Assembly: GCF_031143425.1 (NCBI RefSeq)
Contig: NC_090442.1
Location: forward strand, 427,693,776-427,757,775
Direction: 5' to 3'
DNA: 64,000 nt
Source: Pleurodeles waltl
Taxonomy: Eukaryota; Chordata; Amphibia; Caudata; Salamandridae
A program made the position numbers and the translations under genes. Shown here piece after piece: positions 58,245 through 64,000 of this stretch (within the stretch, counting starts at the first letter, position 1; each line of letters starts with the position of its first letter). A model generated the notes under the pieces. The model was not told where the DNA came from and did no database searches. It was given only the letters and a program-made list of their open reading frames with translations.

Positions 58245-59850
58245 CTAGAATGACAGATACAACAGTTTTGTGTATCTGTGTAAATAGAACTGATCATTAA
58301 AAGTGGTCAAACACATTTTCATTTTTCACCTGCTTCAAGGGTCTTAAACTTTGGATCTTAATTATCATTATAATGTAGCAAATATTTGCAGAAGCCATTA
58401 GTTCTTAGTTTTACAATTCTTCATGATAGCTCCCATATCATGTATGACCTTGACTCTCATATCCATTTGAATCTCTCTGCAGGAACTGTTTAATACCTCT
58501 GAATGGGTGGACTTTGTATACAGTGTGTTAACAAGGCCCAGAAATCTGCATTATTTTCAACCACACATACTGCAATATCATACCTGCCTGTTTCATTTGT
58601 TTGGGCATTTCACAAGTGTAACACTTACTTGAAAAACAAATGTATATTTCAAATGTAAAAAAGATTGTATGGATTCAGTACTGAAGTAGCTCATCAATGT
58701 AGCATGCACTATGTAGATACCTACACTGTTGAAAAACTGAGAATAATATTTTTTGGTGGATTGACTTATTACACATACAACATACTTAAATACATAGGCC
58801 TTAATACATTTCTAATCCACTTTATTACAGAGCAAACACATTTTAACATTGGACTCCTAATTATCTGTAGTTATTTAAGTCTGGTTTACCATGTGCAATT
58901 GTTTAAAAAAATATGATGGCTTCCACCTTAGGCACAAATTAGTACAACAACACAGTAAATATTACATACACTGATTAATGTATATTTTGCCATCAAACAT
59001 TCCCATGCAATTCACAATATGCTACGGATTACACCTTGATGCATTTATACATTTACAAAATGAGTCATGATTTCAGCCTGACATTTAGTTTTCCAGACAG
59101 GATACTCCAACATATATGTGATGGAACCTTCATCTGCAAAGGTCCCTTTTAGTATCCCTTTTCTCCTTCATTAATCAATCATCTGGACTTAACAAAGGAC
59201 ATTGTAAAATGGTTTATGGTATGTGGTACACTGTCACCAATGTGTACATATCCCTGTATATGTTTTACCAAATATTGTAAGCCTATCACAAATATTTTTC
59301 ACAAAACATGCTGGCTTACATGCACATTTGTTAAGGAGTAAGACATAATGCAAACGTTTAACATGAATGAAATAGTATTTTTGTTTTATACACATCTGGG
59401 ATATGTTTTGAATCAAAAATGTAGCATTTACCTGATATTACTATTTATTGTGGCTCACATGTTCACTCTTGTTTGTGCATATAACAAATTTACCAATGTG
59501 ACGTTTGGAACCTGTAGTAGGGCTAATGTAACATCATTCACAATAGTGAAGGAGAAGACACAATAAAGACCAATGACCTGTTTGGTACTACTGTCCATTA
59601 TAACATCAAAGTACCTGAAGTATAGTGGCTGGTAAGGTAGGGATGTGTCTGCTCAAACAAGTCCATTGATAGTTATCATAAATGAGGTGGTATGTTTTCC
59701 CAAAATGTAATCATATACCTTGTGCAAAACATACACCTTCAAGAACTCCTGCTCTGTGTTGGACATATGTCAGTCTTAATGTTGATGGCAAAATTAGTTG
59801 CTGTAACAAAAATTAGCTATTTAACATGTTGAACTCACACTAGAACTTAC
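58245..59850 (-). other. Intron 2 of the Harbinger Myb-like gene
   Basis: GTAAGT at its start (59850 downward) and TTCTAG at its end (58250-58245), with matching phase (GGG G/CG). About 1.6 kb, AT-rich, with no feature recognised inside. Confidence 0.65.
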
Positions 59851-60686
59851 CCCCTTGATGCTGCTTTTGGGCTCTCAACTGCCAATCAAGGTCCGGCTAG
59901 GTTACCGTAAGTAGGAGGACCATTAGGGGGGTCAGGAATGCAGCGAATGCACCTACCAAATTTGGATGACTGGCCGAGCTGGACTTCGTATGACGTTCTA
60001 TTCCAGCATCATAGGTCCTCGCACCTCTTATGGCAATGAATGCTATGCCCCTTATAAATACCCATGGTCCACACCTTCTTGGCAATAGTCTTCAATATTG
60101 CCTTCTTTTGATGGGCGTTGACATGTATGGATAAGTAAAGAGTCTGTATTGGTGTGACAACATTTTGCAACATCTCTTACAAGCATTTCTAAAAATGCCA
60201 GTACAGATTATTTACCAACATTTTATTTTTCCTAGGGTATACTAGTTTGCAGGGACCTGTTGAGTACCCTCAACATTTTCAAAGTTCTCAGGTTACTAAT
60301 CCAGGCCTGAAACATCATCTAGGAAAGGGGTCTGAAACCTTTCCTGTAGTGAGAGCCACTCCTGAGCAGAACAAATCATTGTGAGCATCTAAAGGCTAAA
60401 CAACGTGTATAATATTAGCACACAACCCCACGCACAGCTACATTGGCTTAATGCCAAAACCTTTGAGAGACAGATGCTATAGTTTGAAACACATATAATG
60501 ACTAAGAACAGTATGGATGGGCTACCATGTGTGTCAGTGAGAGCATTGGGTTTGGTGCTGTATGAGCAAGTGAATGTAGTAATGGGACATTCATGTATGG
60601 ATGACTGAGAGCCTGTGTAATTTATACTTGCAGAACAGGCCATACCTTTCCCCATATGTGGCATCATTACATGGCTAAAACATATA

Positions 60687-61143
60687 GGGGGTCCTTACGA
60701 CCCTGGCGGTTGTAGACCGCCAGGGCTAAAGTGGCGTCCGTACCGCCAACAGGCTGGCGGTACGGAGACCCCTATTATGACGCACTGCCGGGGCTGGTGA
60801 TTTCCCGCCGTTTTAGCCCCGGCGGTGATAATCCACCAGGGCAGCGCTGCAAGCAGCGCTGCCTTGGGGATTATGACTCCCCTACCACCAGCCTGTTTAT
60901 GGCGGTTTGCACTGCCAGAAAGAGGCTGGCGGTAAGGGGAGTCCTGGGGCCCCTGGGGGCCCCTGCACTGCCCATGCCACTGGCATGGGCAGTGCAGGGG
61001 CCCCCTAACAGGGCCCCGTGCAGCTTTTCACTGTCTGCATAGCAGACAGTGAAAAGCGCAACGGGTGCTACTGCACCCGTCGCACGCCCGCAACACCGCC
61101 GGCTCCTATGTTGCGGCCGCATCCCTGCTGGGCCGGCGGGCGT
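60687..61143 (+). mobile_element. GC-rich multi-hairpin element, truncated, in intron 1 of the Myb-like gene
   Basis: Starts GGGGGTCCTTACGACCCTGG and contains many self-complementary blocks: CTGGCGGT with ACCGCCAG, GGGCAGCGCTGC with GCAGCGCTGCC, TGCACTGCCCATGCC with GGCATGGGCAGTGCA, and TTTTCACTGTCTGC with GCAGACAGTGAAAA. GC content rises sharply against the AT-rich flanks. A matching right end (complement of GGGGGTC) is not seen, so it is truncated near 61143. Class uncertain, probably a DNA-transposon MITE. Confidence 0.7.
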
Positions 61144-61463
61144 AAACTAGCTTATTGATTTAGATGACTTTTCATTACAATCTACATACATTTCAAACAC
61201 TGTCGAACATCATCATGTCCCCAGCTAAATTATTCAGTTCACTGTACTCCAATCACAACATTTCACTCAGGAACAATATAGGACAAATTAGCCTGTCTAT
61301 GAAAAAGAAACAATTTACTTAGAGAATCATTTCCCATTCAAACATGTACCTGTTTCTCTGTGTTCCCATACAGATGGCTGTACAGGGACAGGACATTTGT
61401 GGTGCAGAGTTCCATCTCCTCAGGGAAGAAGATAGGGGCCCTGTCACCTGCTTTGCTTGGCAT

Positions 61464-61987
61464 TCTGGCTCTACGTGGTCAACTTCCACAGGTGGCCGGC
61501 CATCAGATAGTCAATATGCTGACGTCAATGTCAGATACCCACCATTTTAGGACAAGAAGCAGTGTATTTTTGAAATTCATGTGCATCACCACAACTCAAA
61601 ATGGTGACTAGTTTGTTTACCGATATAAAATATGTACAACACAGTTTTTGTTAAAAATTTGACACATCAAAATGTAATCTCTTACTGTGGTTGACATCGA
61701 TAATACCACTGTGTATATTATCCTCTTTTGAAAGGATTAAAAAAAATACAAAAAAATAATGTTCAAATCATACATTTAAAATGTATTGTTTACACATTAT
61801 TTTTAAAAAATATCAGGCATGTAAAAAAAAAAAATTCAAAGTTGCAACATAATACAAAGACATGAGATGTGTGTTTATTATCAAAGTATTACCAGTTTAA
61901 GTGATAAGATGTTTTTTCTTAAATGCAGTCATATGAACACAGGGAGGTGTAGAAAATGACAGCCTAAAGTCTTCTAACCTTTTCCAG
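61464..61987. promoter_or_regulatory. Intergenic region between divergent Harbinger genes
   Basis: About 520 bp of AT-rich sequence separates the Myb-like start (minus, 61463) from the first recognisable transposase codons (plus, about 61988). It would have to hold promoters for both directions. I cannot point to a specific TATA box with confidence. Confidence 0.4.
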
Positions 61988-62987
61988 ACCTTGCCACCAT
62001 AGAGGAAAGGAACATCATAAAAAAAATAAATTGAATAGGCAAACTATTAAGGAGTTATGTCACCAGCTGGATCCTGATCTTCTGCCTAACAAAAGGATTA
62101 TAACAGCAATGACAACCATTTTGATAATCATGACAGTACTTCATTTTGTGGAGAGAAAATATTTTAAATACACTGTGGCAGTATCTGGAGGCATATCCCA
62201 ACCACTTTTCAGTGGTGTGCTACAAGAAGTCCTTTCTTGAATGATGAAACACATCAAAAGATTCATCCAATTTCCACAACATCAGGGTTTTGCCAATGTG
62301 AAAGGGGATTTTTATGCTTTGGGTGGCATACCATATGTGGTTGGAGCAATTAACGGCACACATGTTGCCTTGGTGCATCACATGCCAGGGAACAGGTCTA
62401 CCCCAATCGAAAGAACTTCCATTCAATCAACGTACACGTTGTCTGCTTACCTGATTTGTATAGTAAATGTCACAACTTGGACCTGAGAGGGCCTGGCTTG
62501 TTGGTAAGTACAAGATGACATGAGGACCATTTGCTTCATTCATAGTTTAGGAATGTGCAATGAGATGAGATATTTTACTCAATATAATTTTTACTTTCAT
62601 ATAGGATACTCATCTTATCCTAACCTACCATAGTTGTTAGAACTGCTCAGGAATACAACAATATCAGTGGAAGTCAGCTTCAATGAGGCCCATGGAAGAA
62701 CACAGAAGCTAGTGGAGTGGGATTTTGGGCTCCTGAAGGCCAGATTTAGATGTTTGAACGAGACTGGTGAAGCACTCCTCTAGTCACCCAATAAGGTGTG
62801 CCAGATCAAAGCTGTCTGCTGCATGTTGCACAACATAGCCCTGCAACTGAACATCCCAATCATTGCAGAGGGTGGAGACCATGAAGAGCCTCCCGGTGAG
62901 GATGTTGAAATGGCAAAGGAAGATGACAGTTGTAAAGAGGGAGGAACTGACGTACGTCAAGACGTCATTGACACCTTCTTAACCTGA
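61988..62987 (+). pseudogene. Harbinger (HARBI1-like) DDE transposase, broken
   Basis: N-terminal ATIEERNIIKKIN, a frame change, then LNRQTIKELCHQLDPDLLPN, GGISQPLFSGVLQEVLS, a stop, and KHIKRFIQFPQ, VKGDFYALGGIPYVVGAINGTHVALV. The first catalytic aspartate (AIDGTH in the family) is Asn here. After VTTWT and a stop the segment that should carry the second Asp (PGSxHDS) is missing. WLVG follows, then an intron with donor GTAAGT (62504) and acceptor TATAG (62604). The second exon reads GYSSYPNLP, stop, LLELLRN, FNEAHGRTQKLVEWDFGLLK with the third catalytic Glu kept, KVCQIKAVCCMLHNIAL and an acidic tail to a stop at 62985-62987. The enzyme cuts and pastes Harbinger elements. Loss of two acidic residues and several stops make it inactive. 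Confidence 0.88.
62504..62604 (+). other. Candidate intron in the transposase gene
   Basis: GTAAGT at 62504-62509 and TTTCATATAG ending at 62604. Removal joins WLV-G-YSSYP in the order expected for HARBI1-like proteins (WLLGDSGYP). Confidence 0.6.
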
Positions 62988-63611
62988 GTGTAAGCCTGCC
63001 TTTACATATTACAACATCAAATGACAGAACAGCTCGTAACATAGTGAACATATCAGTCTGTAATGGTAATTTAGCAATAATGGTTAGTTTAGGAAAGTCC
63101 AGGGTAAAGTTGTTGACTACTGTGTTTGTTGACATTGATCATCTTTGCTTATGTTAAGTATCTGTGTCTTCCTAACTTATCATTTGAGTTAATTTTTGTA
63201 TGTGAAATCATTAATTTTCCATTGTTATTCTGTTTAAGGATCCTTCACCATGTCATCTTCATTTGGACATTTAAAAGTTTGACATTTGCAGCGATATGTG
63301 GATGTTGAAAAGTACAAAGGTAACGTGGGTTGATCCTGCGACACACACACACACATTGGAGGCACATATCCTGTACAGAGACAGCTTGCACAGTGATTGA
63401 ATGAAAGTTCATGTGACTGTATTAGATCTGTTTTCTGTTGGATGTTGCCACCAAGGCAATATGTGCTGCTTAACTTGCTCTAACCTAATGTATATGTCAA
63501 GCCATACCATACTGATCTCCCTTCACATTGGCTAAATGTTCATTTTGTGTTAAGTGTATGAAGCTGTTGATGTTTCTCACCATTGTAGAAATAACTCTTT
63601 TGTAGCACATC
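62988..63611. other. Spacer after the transposase
   Basis: AT-rich with a short (AC)n run at about 63340-63356; no gene recognised. Confidence 0.5.
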
Positions 63612-63826
63612 ACTGAAAGTTAATTGTGACATGATCCTGTGGCCACAAAATATAGTACTGTCATCATTTTGACTACTGGTCTAATTGATGTGTAATTCCT
63701 ATTGTGAGGCAGAATGTCTAGGTCTAGCTGATGACATGAATCAACATTGGCTTGCCTATTTAATATGTTTGTTTGCATTATTTCCCCTTCTTCCGTGGTG
63801 TCAAGATATTGAAGCATCAAATTCTA
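63612..63826 (-). pseudogene. Second Harbinger transposase N-terminal fragment, inverted
   Basis: The minus-strand frame reads LQYLDTTEEGEIMQTNILNR, QANVDSCHQLDLDILPHNRN, then VVKMMTVLYFVATGSCHN. It aligns with the N-terminus of the transposase at 61988 (LNRQTIKELCHQLDPDLLPN) and keeps the ALYFLATGSFQ-like motif better than that copy does. No further transposase sequence follows toward lower coordinates, so it is a fragment. Confidence 0.72.
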
Positions 63827-64000
63827 AATAGCACAGGCTATTTGGGTTATGCATGGGTTGTAAAAATCATCTTAAATTTGGACGAATAGTTCTAACTTAC
63901 AAATGTATGACACCAATACATTGAGATTTCTGTCTTTAAAGTTGCTTTGAAATAGGAAACATATCACCTAATTGCTATATCTTATTTTTGTTTGAATCTT

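Larger units (their letters stand above)
57755..61463 (-). pseudogene. Harbinger Myb/SANT-like gene, three exons, broken
   Basis: Exon 1 is 61463-61350 (38 codons; MPSKAGDRAPIFFPEEMEL, then LYSHLYGNTEKQ) with donor CAG/GTACAT. Exon 2 is about 60122-59851 (VNAHQKKAILKTIAKKVW, GHSIHCHKRCEDL, and after a frame change DWQLRAQKQHQG) with donor GGGG/GTAAGT. Exon 3 is 58244-57755 (acceptor TTCTAG/CG; ASSGAGGGHIG, GLSGTEDQRTG, Ser/Thr-rich linker, then in another frame EAIDLLQNISVGQTALLNAI and MQQIVAYLEGVHS). The motifs AHQKK, THCRKRWEDL-like and the LLQNI-x-x-GQTALLNAIQG tail are those of the Myb/SANT-like DNA-binding protein that Harbinger transposons encode next to their transposase. It brings transposase to the nucleus and the element ends (family knowledge). 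The exon 2 acceptor reads AT instead of AG, and stops and frameshifts in exons 2 and 3 disable it. Confidence 0.82.

Noticed and set aside
1..64000. A host protein-coding gene or conserved RNA gene
   Set aside because: Every convincing coding similarity belongs to a transposable element; I saw no cloverleaf, rRNA or multi-exon host gene signal by eye.

Overview
The window is eukaryotic and looks like gene-poor DNA from a very large amphibian genome. I infer a salamander, probably a newt such as Pleurodeles. The reasons are the mixture of DIRS, Penelope, L1, another LINE, long-LTR retrotransposons, a probable piggyBac-like element and above all Harbinger (PIF) DNA transposons, plus many short palindromic elements ending in GGCCCATATTTATAC. 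I found no host gene, tRNA, rRNA or CRISPR. The taxon is inference; the element classes are read from the sequence.

Layout. 140-5108: a decayed DIRS retrotransposon on the minus strand with inverted terminal repeats. 5109-7345: purine-rich spacer. 7349-9375: a SINE-like repeat split by two Harbinger-like elements lying back to back in opposite orientation. 9954-11301: a decayed LTR-type repeat with a 156-bp MITE inside. 13760-19975: a plus-strand L1 remnant (ORF1, start of ORF2, end of ORF2) enclosing a minus-strand Penelope-like element with RT and GIY-YIG domains. 20157-25916: an old LTR of the same family as 9954-11301, split by a 2.9-kb solo LTR with 5-bp target duplications. 27347-30233: another solo LTR. 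32391-32973: a second type of Harbinger-like MITE, with a much older relative near 35.9-36.6 kb.

38303-47070 is a complete young LTR retrotransposon. It has 2259-bp LTRs differing at only about six positions and a TGTAT target duplication. Its internal region has no pol: it holds one long gag-like reading frame with sixteen 111-bp (37-residue) tandem repeats, broken by three single-base indels. From 47074 to about 56280 lies a probable piggyBac-like non-autonomous element with internal tandem and inverted repeats. A minus-strand LINE sits in its tandem array (49852-55589), and that LINE is itself split by a solo LTR (51516-54002) and two MITEs.

57755-62987 is the core of a two-gene Harbinger transposon. 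A three-exon minus-strand Myb/SANT-like gene and a plus-strand DDE transposase gene are arranged head to head, with splice sites still visible but both frames broken. A second transposase fragment lies inverted at 63612-63826.

The elements do not form a host pathway. The window records nested transposition in which 3-bp, 5-bp and 9-bp target duplications let the order of events be read.
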